This document shows, one piece after another, positions 7,085 to 15,807 of a stretch of DNA of 22,342 nt. The stretch is taken from the NCBI GenBank assembly GCA_031255955.1, contig JAIRRO010000104.1:1-22342 (forward strand). Direction: 5' to 3'. Position 1 is the first letter of the stretch, and every line of letters begins with the position of its first letter. The notes under the pieces were generated by a model. The model was not told the origin of the DNA. It did no database searches and saw only the letters and a list, made by a program, of their open reading frames with translations. Both the position numbers and the translations under genes were made by a program. Source of the DNA: Oscillospiraceae bacterium. Its GTDB lineage: Bacteria > Bacillota > Clostridia > Oscillospirales > Oscillospiraceae.

Positions 7085-8152
7085 GTGGATAAAAAACACC
7101 GGACACAAAAAAGCGACGTCGGCGGAGTGAAGCCGTCGCGCAGCTATATCGACAGCCTGTCGGACTTCGCCGAGCTGCTGGGAACCATCGGACAAGCCGA
7201 AAAAGCCGCAAAGGAGCTAAACCGCGAGCTGGACGCCGCAACGACAAGCGCCCCCGTGGCTCCAAAGACGCAGACGGCAGTCTCCGAACCGGCACAGACG
7301 CCAAAGCCGGAGCCGGACGAGGCTCCGCCGCCGACAACAGAGGAACTGCTGGCGGAGCTGGACGCGCTGGTCGGACTTGACGCGATTAAGGACAGCGTCA
7401 GGAGTCTCATAAACCTCGTAAAGGTGCGGCGGCTGCGCGAGGAAGCGGGACTGCCCGTGCCGCCGATGTCGTTGCATATGGTGTTTACAGGCAACCCCGG
7501 AACGGGAAAAACCACGGTGGCGCGCATAATGGGCGGACTGTTCCGCGCCATCGGCGTACTCTCAAAGGGTCATCTTGTGGAAACCGACAGGGGCGGACTT
7601 GTCGCGGGCTATGTGGGTCAAACCGCCGTAAAAACGGGAGAGCTTGTCCGCTCCGCGCTTGGCGGCATACTGTTCATCGATGAGGCTTACGCGCTCACGC
7701 CCCCCGAGGCTCAGAACGATTTCGGACGCGAGGCAGTGGAAACCCTGCTTAAACTGATGGAGGATAATCGCAACGAGCTTGTCGTCATCGTCGCGGGCTA
7801 TAACGAGCCGATGGAGGATTTCATTTCCTCGAACCCCGGACTTCAATCGCGCTTTAATCGCTATTTTGCGTTCCCCGATTACAACGCGGGTGAATTATTG
7901 GCTATATTCGCCGGGATGTGTGAAAAGCACGAATACGCGCTGTCGGAATACGCCCGAAAAAGCGCGGAGACGCTGCTTGCCGATATGTACGCGGCGCGCG
8001 GGGAGAACTTCGGCAACGCGCGCGACGTGCGGAATCTGTTTGAAAACGTCATATCCGTCCACGCCGACCGTGTATCGGGGATAGAAGCCCCAACGCGCGA
8101 GGAACTGCGCTCCGTCTCGGCGGAGGACATTGAAAAAGCTGCGGCAATGTAA
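7085..8152 (+). CDS. CbxX/SpoVK-type AAA+ ATPase
   Basis: Cytoplasmic AAA+ ATPase of the CbxX/CfqX family, which includes sporulation protein SpoVK and rubisco activases. It has 355 aa from a GTG seven bases after yabR; no clear SD is seen. Residues 1-85 are a charged, Pro/Ala-rich N-terminal extension. The AAA+ core runs from about 88: LDALVGLDAIKDSV, Walker A GNPGTGKTT (136-144), the family stretch GGLVAGYVGQTA, Walker B ILFIDEAYAL (195-204, D199-E200), sensor region VIVAGYN, and arginine-finger candidates R256 and R259 in LQSRFNRYF. The lid domain (about 270-350) contains GNARDVRNLFE. The last six codons form the 5' arm of the downstream terminator. Its place after the yab/divIC block makes a sporulation role likely, but no rubisco or other client is in the window. 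Confidence 0.88.
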   Translation: MDKKHRTQKSDVGGVKPSRSYIDSLSDFAELLGTIGQAEKAAKELNRELDAATTSAPVAPKTQTAVSEPAQTPKPEPDEAPPPTTEELLAELDALVGLDAIKDSVRSLINLVKVRRLREEAGLPVPPMSLHMVFTGNPGTGKTTVARIMGGLFRAIGVLSKGHLVETDRGGLVAGYVGQTAVKTGELVRSALGGILFIDEAYALTPPEAQNDFGREAVETLLKLMEDNRNELVVIVAGYNEPMEDFISSNPGLQSRFNRYFAFPDYNAGELLAIFAGMCEKHEYALSEYARKSAETLLADMYAARGENFGNARDVRNLFENVISVHADRVSGIEAPTREELRSVSAEDIEKAAAM

Positions 8153-8196
8153 ACAAGCCGCAGCTTTTTCAATGTAAAAACAAGCCGCGGCTTTTT
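8132..8196. terminator. Bidirectional terminator with a tandem-duplicated arm
   Basis: A perfect 14-pair stem, GAAAAAGCTGCGGC (8132-8145) with GCCGCAGCTTTTTC (8157-8170), overlaps the end of the AAA+ gene and is T-rich on both strands, so it can end both that gene and the convergent cobU. The segment 8146-8170 is repeated almost exactly at 8171-8196 (AATGTAAA, CAAGCCGC, GGCTTTTT), with two extra As and one A-to-G change. The 5' arm could therefore pair with either copy, with a wobble pair in the second. Confidence 0.85.
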
Positions 8197-8204
8197 ATTT
8201 AATA

Positions 8205-8516
8205 TTATTTCAGCGTGACGGGAATCCCGGCGACGACGCGGACGACGCTTTGCGCCCGCGCAGCCAGCTCCGCCGTCAAACGCCCCATCGCCTCCCGCGC
8301 CTCGCGCTCGCGGCGGTCTATCGGCACAACGCCGGAGCCGACCTCCTCGCAAATCACGGCGGCTTTTAGGCACAGCGGCTCAAGCAGCGCCATCGCCTCC
8401 GCGGGATTGTCATATACAGCGTCCCAAACGCCCTCCGCCAAGTCGCTCTCACCAAGTCCGAGCGAATCGGCATACTCGCGCGCCCCCGCGCCGACGCCCC
8501 CGATAATAAGCAGCAT
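8205..8516 (-). CDS. cobU: Short CobU-like cobinamide kinase homologue, degenerate P-loop
   Basis: Related to CobU/CobP, which phosphorylates adenosylcobinamide and then transfers GMP to it late in B12 assembly. It has only 103 aa against about 180 for the classic enzyme. The N-terminus GGVGAGAREYA (6-16) aligns with the GGxxSGKSxxA P-loop, but Lys and Ser are replaced by A12 and R13. The C-terminal part retains the family stretch ICEEVGSGVVPIDRREREAREAMG (in parts at 55-78) and ends VVAGIPVTLK as CobU does. The middle, including the region of the guanylylated His of Salmonella CobU, is missing. An AAAGG SD lies about 12 bases upstream of the ATG. It follows cobS by 27 bases, so a cobamide role is likely. 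Short CobU-like proteins exist in Clostridia; whether this one is catalytic is doubtful. Confidence 0.78.
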   Translation of the reverse strand: MLLIIGGVGAGAREYADSLGLGESDLAEGVWDAVYDNPAEAMALLEPLCLKAAVICEEVGSGVVPIDRREREAREAMGRLTAELAARAQSVVRVVAGIPVTLK

Positions 8517-8543
8517 ATTTTAACCATACCTTTCGTATTGTGT

Positions 8544-9383
8544 TTACCCCCCAAGTCTTCTCGCTATCACACCAGCCGCAACCAGCGCCGCCAGCTGCCA
8601 CAGCTCGCAGCGCTGCAGGAACCATCCGGCGAGGTCCCCGGACATCCCTTCAAACTTACGCTTCGCCGTGTGGCGCAGCACGGCATAGCACAGCGCCGAC
8701 GCAAACAGCCACAGTGCGCTCGCAACCAAGCTCCACGAGTTCCATTTGACGTCTGCACGGCTGTCCGCCGGCGACATCAACACCGGCGCAGCATACATCG
8801 CTATCCCCGCAAGCGCAGCGAAAACCACAAGTATTGCGCGGCTGGTCTTTTTTGCAGCGGCGTCGTGGAAGGTGCGTCCCGTGCCGTCCGGCGCGGGGTT
8901 AAAGCATAGTATGGCGTCGGCGGACAGCATCCGCGATACGATAAATCCGAGGCAGTATAAGAACTCGCGATAACCCCCGTCGAAGTTAACCGCCAGCGCG
9001 AGCGCGAAATACCCCAGCAGATACGTGACAACGCCTATAACCCCGAACGCTCCGGCGCGCGGGTCCTTTAATATCTCGCGCCGCCGCTCCGGCGAGACGG
9101 CTGCACCCAGCGCGTCGCAGGTGTCGCACAGCCCGTCAAGGTGAATGCCCCCCGTGACGGCAAGCGGCAGCAGCGTCATCCCCAGCGCGCGCAGGACGGG
9201 CGATAGCTCCCAAAAATCGCAAAGACGCAGAAACGCGAGCATCAATCCGCCAAGCACCACCCCGACGAGCGGAAACGCCGCCATGATATATCGCGTCGTG
9301 CCCTCGCTCCATTCAATTTGCGGCATCGGTATGCGCGAGAACATCGAAAACGCCGCTATCACCGATTTGAAAATGCTCTTCAA
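8544..9383 (-). CDS. cobS: Cobalamin synthase CobS (AdoCbi-GDP ribazoletransferase)
   Basis: Integral membrane enzyme that joins adenosylcobinamide-GDP to alpha-ribazole (or its phosphate) in the last part of B12 assembly. From the TTG at 9383 it has 279 aa and begins MKSIFKSVIAAFSMFSRIPM, a typical CobS start; AGAGGGTGG lies upstream at a workable distance. The frame is open to a TTG at 9434, overlapping the mfd stop, but no SD lies there. Key motifs are GGIHLDGLCDTCDALG (78-93; metal-binding Asp cluster), LKDPRAGAFGVIG (about 105-117) and GMSGDLAGW near 250. Several hydrophobic segments span the length. It lies 44 bases after mfd and 27 before cobU on the same strand. No other cob/cbi gene is in the window. 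Confidence 0.93.
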   Translation of the reverse strand: MKSIFKSVIAAFSMFSRIPMPQIEWSEGTTRYIMAAFPLVGVVLGGLMLAFLRLCDFWELSPVLRALGMTLLPLAVTGGIHLDGLCDTCDALGAAVSPERRREILKDPRAGAFGVIGVVTYLLGYFALALAVNFDGGYREFLYCLGFIVSRMLSADAILCFNPAPDGTGRTFHDAAAKKTSRAILVVFAALAGIAMYAAPVLMSPADSRADVKWNSWSLVASALWLFASALCYAVLRHTAKRKFEGMSGDLAGWFLQRCELWQLAALVAAGVIARRLGG

Positions 9384-9400
9384 TCGAGCTTCCACCCTCT
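9381..9400 (-). promoter_or_regulatory. SD that favours the internal TTG start of cobS
   Basis: On the minus strand AGAGGGTGG (9400-9392) precedes the TTG at 9383-9381 by eight bases. This start gives the usual CobS N-terminus, whereas the outer TTG/GTG at 9434/9431 has no SD and would add 17 unconserved residues. Confidence 0.6.
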
Positions 9401-9427
9401 CATAACCACGGATTATATAAGCCGCCC

Positions 9428-12400
9428 TCACCAAGCGGCGACAAAGCGCTCGGCGTCCTCAAGCACACCAAGTCCTTTTTTCAGCGAAAGCGAAACGGCA
9501 GGGGTGCTGCCCGCCTCCACGCGCAGCCGCCCGGTGAATTCCGGCACGGCGTACAGCTCCGTCACTCTGGCAAGGTCAAATTCCGTGAGCCGGATGCGCA
9601 GTCTGTCGTCCTTTTGCGTGATTTCCGATATGCCGCGCTGTGCCGCCTGCGCGCGCAGCAGGGCGACGCGAACTAAGGACACTGCCGCCGTCGGCGGGTC
9701 GCCATAGCGGTCAATCAGCTCCGCTATCAGCTCCTCTGAGTCCTCCTCCGTGCGCACGCGCGCGATGCGGCGATATAGGTCAACGCGCTGCGCCCCGGAC
9801 GGCACATAGCTCTCCGGCAGCAGAGCCTCGATGGATAAATCCGCCGTGCATTCCGCGCGCGGGACGGGTTTTTCGCCGCGTTCCTCCGCAACGGCTTCCT
9901 CCAGCAGCTTCAGATACATATCATATCCCAGCTTCATCATATGCCCCGATTGATCCGCGCCGAGCAGATTCCCCGCCCCGCGCAGCTCCAAGTCGCGCAT
10001 CGCTATTTTGAACCCGGCATTAAATTCCGCGAATTCCCGCACAGCCTCAAGGCGTTTCGCCGATATTTCCGTCAAGACCTTGCCGCGCCGAAATGTCAGA
10101 TATGCATACGCGCGGCGCGGGCTGCGCCCGACACGCCCGCGGATTTGATGCAGCTGCGAGAGTCCCAGCTTGTCGGCGTCCTCAACGATAAGCGTGTTTA
10201 CATTCGGAATATCGATACCGGCTTCTATTATCGTTGTGCATACCAGCACGGAAACATCCCCGTCAGAGACGCGCTCCATAACGTCTGAGAGGCTCTCCTC
10301 GTCCATTTGCCCGTGGGCGACGGCGATGGCGATGCGCTCATTTTCCGGCGTGCCCTCGGGGTTTAGCATCTCGTTTAATCGGGAGGCGGCGCGGTCTATC
10401 GTCTCGATGCGGTTGTGCAGATAATATGTCTGTCCGCCGCGGGAGGTCTCGCGCATTATCGCGTCGCGGATTATGCCCCAGTCATGCTCCAGCACATATG
10501 TCTGCACAGGTTGCCGCCCCGTCGGCGGCTCCTCAATCACCGACATATCGCGGATGCCGGATAGCGCCATATTCAGCGTGCGCGGGATGGGCGTCGCGGA
10601 GAGCGTCAGCACGTCAACCGTTGCGGACAGGGCTTTTAAGCGTTCCTTATGCGTCACGCCGAAGCGCTGTTCTTCGTCCACGACAAGCAGTCCGAGGCGG
10701 CGAAATTCGATATCCTTTTGCAGCAACCTGTGCGTCCCGATGATGATATCGGCGATGCCCGCCTGTATGTTTTTCAGCGATTTTCTTATCTGCGCCGGGG
10801 TGCGGAAGCGCGACAGTACCTCTATATTCACCGGATACCCCGCAAAGCGCTTGGATATCGTGATGAAATGCTGCCGCGCCAAAACGGTTGTCGGGACAAG
10901 TATCGCCGCCTGAAAGCCGCCCTCCACGCATTTCATCACGGCGCGCAGCGCAACCTCTGTCTTGCCATAGCCCACGTCGCCGCACAACAGGCGATCCATC
11001 GGGATGCCGCGCTCCATATCGCGCTTAATTTCTTCAATGCAGCGCAGCTGGTCCTCTGTTTCGGCATAGCCGAATTTATCCTCAAACTCCCGCTGCCACG
11101 CGGAATCGGGCGCGAAGGCGTGTCCGCGCGCCCTCTGCCGCGCGGCATATAATGCGATTAGCTCCTTTGCAATATCCCGCGCCGCGCCGCGCGCTCTGGT
11201 TTTTGCCTTTGTCCACTCGGCGCCGCCCATTTTTGAAAGCGCCACGGGCGAATCCTCTCCGCCGCCGCCGATGTATTTTGATATGCTGTCCAGCTGCGTC
11301 GCGGGGATATACAGGCTGTCGCTGCCCGCGTAAGCGATTTTTATGTAATCCTTGCGGACGCCGTCCACCAGCATCGGGAATATGCCGATAAACCGTCCGA
11401 TGCCGTGCTGGTCGTGAACGACGAGGTCGCCGGGGTTCAGCTCCGTGAAGCTCTGTACGCGCTCGCGATTCGTTTTTGCCCGCGATTTGCGCGGTCGCGC
11501 CGCGCGGGCTTCGCTGTAATGCCCCTCTGTCAGAACAGCCAGCTTGATAGAGGGGTATTCCATCCCGCCGGATAGCGCCCCAACGGCAACGGCGGCTGCG
11601 CCCGGCGCGGGCATTTTCATCAGCTCATAATCCAGCGCGCAGCGTAGATTTTTTTCTGTCAAATACCGCGCAAGTGCGTCCGCGGCGGCGCGCGTGGGCG
11701 CGGTAAGAACGGTTCTGTAGCCGCTGTTTATGTAGTGCTCAAGCTCGCCCGCCGCCGTTTCAAGGCTGCCCCCGAAGCTCGGCAGCTGCTTTGCGAACAC
11801 GGATGTAATCGTGCGCGGGGCGATGGGATATTGCGACACCGCGAACACATCGGACATTATGACGGCAAAGCGCTCAAGCCCGGTGAACAGATTTTCCGCC
11901 GTGTCGTTAAAGCGCAGGAGGGAGGAATCCATCGCCCCGGCTTCAAGCAGCGGCAAAAGCTCGTCGTATTGCTGCTTTTCGGCGCGCTCGGCGGCGTCTT
12001 TCACGCGCGCCGGTTCGCTGATTAGCACGACGGCGTTTTCGGGCAGATAATCCAGCCCCGTGGCAAAGGGATAAATCAGCTCAAGATATCTGTCCGCCGC
12101 CGGGAAGCTGCGCGCGTTGCGCAGTCTGTCAAGATCGGATAAAATTGCCCCGTGCAGCACAGCGCCGCGACTGCCCCGCGGCGCCTTTACGCGCTCGGCC
12201 AGCGTCTCAAGCGCCGATATGACGCTGTCCGTGCCGCCCGGGGAGAGCGAGGCGAGTGTCTCTGCGGCGGGGACAATCACAGCGCGCGGGCAATGCTCGC
12301 CGCGCCGCTGCGACGCCGCGTCAAAGAAGGTAAGGGAATCGATTTCATCCCCGAAAAACTCCGCGCGCACAGGCTCTGTATGCGCCGGTGTGAATATATC

Positions 12401-12991
12401 AACTATCCCGCCGCGCCGCGCGAACTGCCCGGAGGAATCCGTCTGCTCTGAATGGGAATATCCCAGTGTTATCAGGCGCGCGCACAGGGCGTCAATGTCG
12501 TGTGTTTCGCCGGGAGAAAGCGTGAAAACAGCAGGCTCCAGAATGTTTTTCGGTATGGCGCGCTGCATCAGCGCCCACGCCGTCGTTACGACAATGGGCG
12601 CCGCCGGAGGCTGCTTTGAATCAGGCTGCGCGGTGTCGGCATATGGGGATACTCCGGAAATACGCAGCAGCGCGTCAAGCCGACGGCGTTCAAATTCGCG
12701 CGATACGCCCTCAACATCGCGGAAGACAAAATCGCGCGGCGTCAGAGTGATAACACGCTCTCCTGTCAGCGCCGATAGGTCCCCCGCCGCGCGGCGCAGC
12801 TCCAATTCGTCGGCTGCGATGTATACGACAGGGCGGCTTGTATCAGTCCGCACGGCGGCGAGCAGGTGCGCGCGTTGCGCGCCTGTCAGCCCGGAAATGA
12901 GCGCGGGGCAACCACCCGCGTCAACAGCCGAGACTGTACGCGCGATTTCCGGTTCATTAAGAATTGCTTTAGAGAGCCTTTGCATCATCAC
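9428..12991 (-). CDS. mfd: Transcription-repair coupling factor Mfd
   Basis: DNA translocase that removes RNA polymerase stalled at lesions and recruits UvrA. It has 1187 aa, full length. Order of parts: UvrB-like N-terminal module (about 1-350), linker, CarD-like RNA polymerase interaction domain starting at about 515 (GDLVVHDQHGIGRF), then two helicase lobes with Walker A GDVGYGKTE (about 668-676), VVDEEQRFGV (DEEQ about 771-774), SATPIPRTL, the translocation region LHNRIETIDRAASRL, QIRGRVGRSPRRAYAY, and the C-terminal UvrA-masking domain (about 1030-1187). It starts GTG-ATG-ATG at 12991/12988/12985 with no good SD, so the exact start is open. It lies 40 bases after the hybrid kinase gene. 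In B. subtilis mfd precedes the spoVT-yabP-divIC region; here it is inverted relative to that block. Confidence 0.97.
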   Translation of the reverse strand: MMMQRLSKAILNEPEIARTVSAVDAGGCPALISGLTGAQRAHLLAAVRTDTSRPVVYIAADELELRRAAGDLSALTGERVITLTPRDFVFRDVEGVSREFERRRLDALLRISGVSPYADTAQPDSKQPPAAPIVVTTAWALMQRAIPKNILEPAVFTLSPGETHDIDALCARLITLGYSHSEQTDSSGQFARRGGIVDIFTPAHTEPVRAEFFGDEIDSLTFFDAASQRRGEHCPRAVIVPAAETLASLSPGGTDSVISALETLAERVKAPRGSRGAVLHGAILSDLDRLRNARSFPAADRYLELIYPFATGLDYLPENAVVLISEPARVKDAAERAEKQQYDELLPLLEAGAMDSSLLRFNDTAENLFTGLERFAVIMSDVFAVSQYPIAPRTITSVFAKQLPSFGGSLETAAGELEHYINSGYRTVLTAPTRAAADALARYLTEKNLRCALDYELMKMPAPGAAAVAVGALSGGMEYPSIKLAVLTEGHYSEARAARPRKSRAKTNRERVQSFTELNPGDLVVHDQHGIGRFIGIFPMLVDGVRKDYIKIAYAGSDSLYIPATQLDSISKYIGGGGEDSPVALSKMGGAEWTKAKTRARGAARDIAKELIALYAARQRARGHAFAPDSAWQREFEDKFGYAETEDQLRCIEEIKRDMERGIPMDRLLCGDVGYGKTEVALRAVMKCVEGGFQAAILVPTTVLARQHFITISKRFAGYPVNIEVLSRFRTPAQIRKSLKNIQAGIADIIIGTHRLLQKDIEFRRLGLLVVDEEQRFGVTHKERLKALSATVDVLTLSATPIPRTLNMALSGIRDMSVIEEPPTGRQPVQTYVLEHDWGIIRDAIMRETSRGGQTYYLHNRIETIDRAASRLNEMLNPEGTPENERIAIAVAHGQMDEESLSDVMERVSDGDVSVLVCTTIIEAGIDIPNVNTLIVEDADKLGLSQLHQIRGRVGRSPRRAYAYLTFRRGKVLTEISAKRLEAVREFAEFNAGFKIAMRDLELRGAGNLLGADQSGHMMKLGYDMYLKLLEEAVAEERGEKPVPRAECTADLSIEALLPESYVPSGAQRVDLYRRIARVRTEEDSEELIAELIDRYGDPPTAAVSLVRVALLRAQAAQRGISEITQKDDRLRIRLTEFDLARVTELYAVPEFTGRLRVEAGSTPAVSLSLKKGLGVLEDAERFVAAW

Positions 12992-12997
12992 GCGGCT

Positions 12998-13026
12998 ATC
13001 TTATCACGAATTAAATCGAAGCGCAA
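12998..13026 (-). promoter_or_regulatory. Possible mfd promoter giving a nearly leaderless transcript
   Basis: In the 40-base gap between the kinase gene and mfd the minus strand reads TTGCGC (13026-13021), 17 bases, then TAAGAT (13003-12998). The predicted start would fall within a base or two of the GTG/ATG start codons, which would fit the lack of an SD. The match to consensus is modest (three of six and four of six), so this is weak. Confidence 0.25.
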
Positions 13027-13031
13027 GGGGT

Positions 13032-15773
13032 CTACAAATACTCCCGCAGGACGCGCAGCACCTCGGCAATATCCACGGGCTTGCCCAGATGCCCGTTCAT
13101 TCCGGCGGCTAAACATTTTTCGATATCCTCGCGGAACACATTTGCTGTCATCGCGATTATGGGTATCGTTGCGGAGTTCGGCACGCCGGAGGCACGTATG
13201 CGCCTCGACGCCTCGTGACCGTCCATTTCGGGCATTTGCACGTCCATAAAAATCATATCGAAAAGCTCCGGCGCCGCCGTGAAGCGATGGAGGGCGTCTC
13301 GACCGTTTTCCGCACATTCGATGCGTAAATGCGTCGGCTCCAAGAGGGTCATTACTATCTCGCGGTTAATTTCCACGTCCTCGGCAAGTAGGATGGTGTG
13401 TCCGGTGAAGTCGTCCACGGCGTCGGACTCGTCCTCCTCGGGTTCCGCGGCGGCGCGCTGCCCGTCAACGCCGAGACATTCGTTTATGCAGTCGGCGATG
13501 GACGACGGGAACAGCGGCTTAGAGAGGAATTTATCCACTCCGGCGCGTGTGCCTTCTTCTTCAATAGCGCTCCAATCGGCGGCTGAAATCATTATGACAA
13601 CGGCTTTGCCGCCCTTGTCCGTTTTGATTCTCCGCGTCAGCTCTATGCCGTCAATACCGGGCATTTTCCAGTCTACGAAGCAAATATCGTAAATCCCGCC
13701 GCTGCCCAGCATTTCGCAAGCCGCCTCGCCGCTTTGCGCAGTGTCGCAGGAGACCCCGACAGCGTCGGCGAATTGCTTGAAATATTCCAGCACGTGCTTT
13801 TCGTCGTCCACGATAAGCAGCCGCAGATTATCCCAGCTGACGCCGGGCGGCAGCAGCGCCTGTCGGTCCTCCGCGCCGCGCCGCGCCTGAATCGTAAAGG
13901 CGAAGGTGGAGCCCTGCCCCAGCTCGGAATTTATCCAAATGCGCCCGCCCATAAGCTCAACGATGCGCTTTGATATGGCAAGCCCCAAGCCTGTGCCGCC
14001 GAACTTGCGCGACGTGCCGGTTTCCGCCTGCTGGAACGAGACAAACAAATGCGCCTGCTGCTCCTGACTTATGCCGATGCCGGTGTCGGTCACGCTTATT
14101 TGAATCGTACACAGCCCGTCCTCATCGCTGACAAGCGTGGTGTCAAGGCTGATATCGCCGCCCTCCGGCGTGAATTTTACGGCGTTAGATATCAGGTTCG
14201 TGATCACCTGTGTGAGGCGCTGGTCGTCCCCGACGAGCGCGCGCGGTATGGCGGGGTCAAGCGCCACGGTGAAGCGTTGATTCTTTTCGTCGATGCGGAA
14301 ATTATTGACGTCAACGACCTTTTTCAGCACCTTTTCAAATATGAACTCGGTGTAGGACAGCTCCAGCTTGTTGGCTTCTATCTTGCTCATATCCAAAATA
14401 TCGTTGATGACGCCCAAAAGATGCGTGGAGGCGTCGCCGATTTTCGCAAACGCATAATCCTTGCGTTCGAGGGTTAATGCGGCTTTGCCGATGGATGTCA
14501 TACCGATTATCGCGTTCATAGGCGTGCGTATCTCGTGGCTCATATTGGAAAGGAAATCGCTTTTTGCCCGTGAGGCGGCTTCGGCGGCGCTTTGCGCGCG
14601 GGAGATATCCTGAAGCATGCTGTTTCGTATAAAAGCGTTTGCCAGCAACAGCGCGCCGGGGCGAATAATCCGTTCCTCGTCCGGGGTGAATTTTTTTGCG
14701 CTGCCGGATTTGTCAAAGGTGAGTGTACCCCAAAATCTGCCGTCATAGATTATGGGCATAATGAGAAACGCCTTTACGTGAAAATGCGAGAGGAATTCCC
14801 GCTCGCGCGCGGGATATTCCCCGATAGAGACGTTCACAACCTGCCCCGCCGACAGCCGGTCAAGCCAATCCGGCAGGGTGTCCTCATACGCAACGGCAAG
14901 CTCGTCCGACTCGCCCGCGCCTGTTGCTCGGCGAATATCCGAAATCATGCTGTGATCCGATGACTCCGCGGACTCCGAAAACGCGTGTATGTAACACAGC
15001 CTGCCGTCCCGCGTCTCGTTTTTCCAGATGGTTATGCGGTCGGCGCCTACGCTGTTCATCATCAGTGACATACTGTGGCGCAACGCGGCGCCGGGGTCCT
15101 CAACATTTAAATCCAGCAGCGACACCGCCATCGCGTTCATCGAATCCAGCAGCATATCAAGCTTTTGCTTCTCAGCGAGAAAAATGCGGTTTTGGAACAC
15201 GACGATTGCCGCGACGAAAAACCCGGACACCACGAAGGACTGGATATTATCGATGTATTGATCCATACCATTAAGCTCCGCCACAAGCGCGTCAAACGGC
15301 GGACGGGAGGACGCTATGTAGCAGACTATTATCCATATAATATGCGTGATGAGCATCGCGGCGCGGAAGCGCCCCTTGGACAGGAAAAATATAATCACGA
15401 TGGACATTGAAAAATACGCCGCCGCGCCGCTGTCAGCGCCGCCCATCGCGAACAGTGCCGCCGGAAGCAGCACATCGCACAGCGCGAAAAGAATGAGGCG
15501 CGCGCCCAGCCGATGCTTGCCGTATATATTGCAATACACCAGCAGCGCCGACACGGAAACCGCCATACCGGCGAGGACAAGAATCAACGCGAGGCTGCTG
15601 TTCATCGTAATGCGCGTAATGATGGCGACAATCACGCCCGCAACGCCCACCATACCGACCATATTGGTCATACGCGCATCGAGCGGCAGCTCCTCAGAGA
15701 AGATGAATTTGTCCAGAAAACGCTTTATTGCTTGCGAAAATCGCTTTAGCATATGAATAATCACGCCTTTCAC
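13032..15773 (-). CDS. Membrane hybrid histidine kinase with GAF and two receivers
   Basis: Hybrid sensor kinase, 913 aa. Six hydrophobic segments (about 36-54, 60-82, 89-111, 117-131, 136-154, 177-198) form a membrane module with almost no extracytoplasmic domain. Then follow a GAF-like domain (about 215-390), HisKA with phosphorylatable H413 in NMSHEIRTPMN, a HATPase with N-box NLISNAVKF, DTGIGIS and GGTGLGLAISK, receiver 1 (about 644-760, D701 in CFVDWKMPGIDG) and receiver 2 (about 788-910, D844 in FMDVQMPEMDG). There is no HPt domain, so the next phosphotransfer partner must be elsewhere. The GTG at 15773 has GGCGGGA about seven bases upstream; an ATG eight codons in (15752) is also possible. 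It lies behind a perfect consensus promoter and ahead of mfd. The signal is unknown. Confidence 0.93.
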   Translation of the reverse strand: MKGVIIHMLKRFSQAIKRFLDKFIFSEELPLDARMTNMVGMVGVAGVIVAIITRITMNSSLALILVLAGMAVSVSALLVYCNIYGKHRLGARLILFALCDVLLPAALFAMGGADSGAAAYFSMSIVIIFFLSKGRFRAAMLITHIIWIIVCYIASSRPPFDALVAELNGMDQYIDNIQSFVVSGFFVAAIVVFQNRIFLAEKQKLDMLLDSMNAMAVSLLDLNVEDPGAALRHSMSLMMNSVGADRITIWKNETRDGRLCYIHAFSESAESSDHSMISDIRRATGAGESDELAVAYEDTLPDWLDRLSAGQVVNVSIGEYPAREREFLSHFHVKAFLIMPIIYDGRFWGTLTFDKSGSAKKFTPDEERIIRPGALLLANAFIRNSMLQDISRAQSAAEAASRAKSDFLSNMSHEIRTPMNAIIGMTSIGKAALTLERKDYAFAKIGDASTHLLGVINDILDMSKIEANKLELSYTEFIFEKVLKKVVDVNNFRIDEKNQRFTVALDPAIPRALVGDDQRLTQVITNLISNAVKFTPEGGDISLDTTLVSDEDGLCTIQISVTDTGIGISQEQQAHLFVSFQQAETGTSRKFGGTGLGLAISKRIVELMGGRIWINSELGQGSTFAFTIQARRGAEDRQALLPPGVSWDNLRLLIVDDEKHVLEYFKQFADAVGVSCDTAQSGEAACEMLGSGGIYDICFVDWKMPGIDGIELTRRIKTDKGGKAVVIMISAADWSAIEEEGTRAGVDKFLSKPLFPSSIADCINECLGVDGQRAAAEPEEDESDAVDDFTGHTILLAEDVEINREIVMTLLEPTHLRIECAENGRDALHRFTAAPELFDMIFMDVQMPEMDGHEASRRIRASGVPNSATIPIIAMTANVFREDIEKCLAAGMNGHLGKPVDIAEVLRVLREYL

Positions 15774-15807
15774 GCGAGTCCCGCCGTGGGATACCCGACG
15801 TGGGGGA

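Noticed and set aside
8197..9434. Cobalamin riboswitch controlling cobS-cobU
   Set aside because: The gaps before cobS and cobU (44 and 27 bases) are too short, and no B12-box-like sequence was seen; the genes lie inside the mfd transcript.
12117..13112. 331-codon plus-strand frame opposite the 5' part of mfd
   Set aside because: Ser/Arg/Pro-rich product typical of an antisense shadow; mfd on the other strand is complete and conserved.
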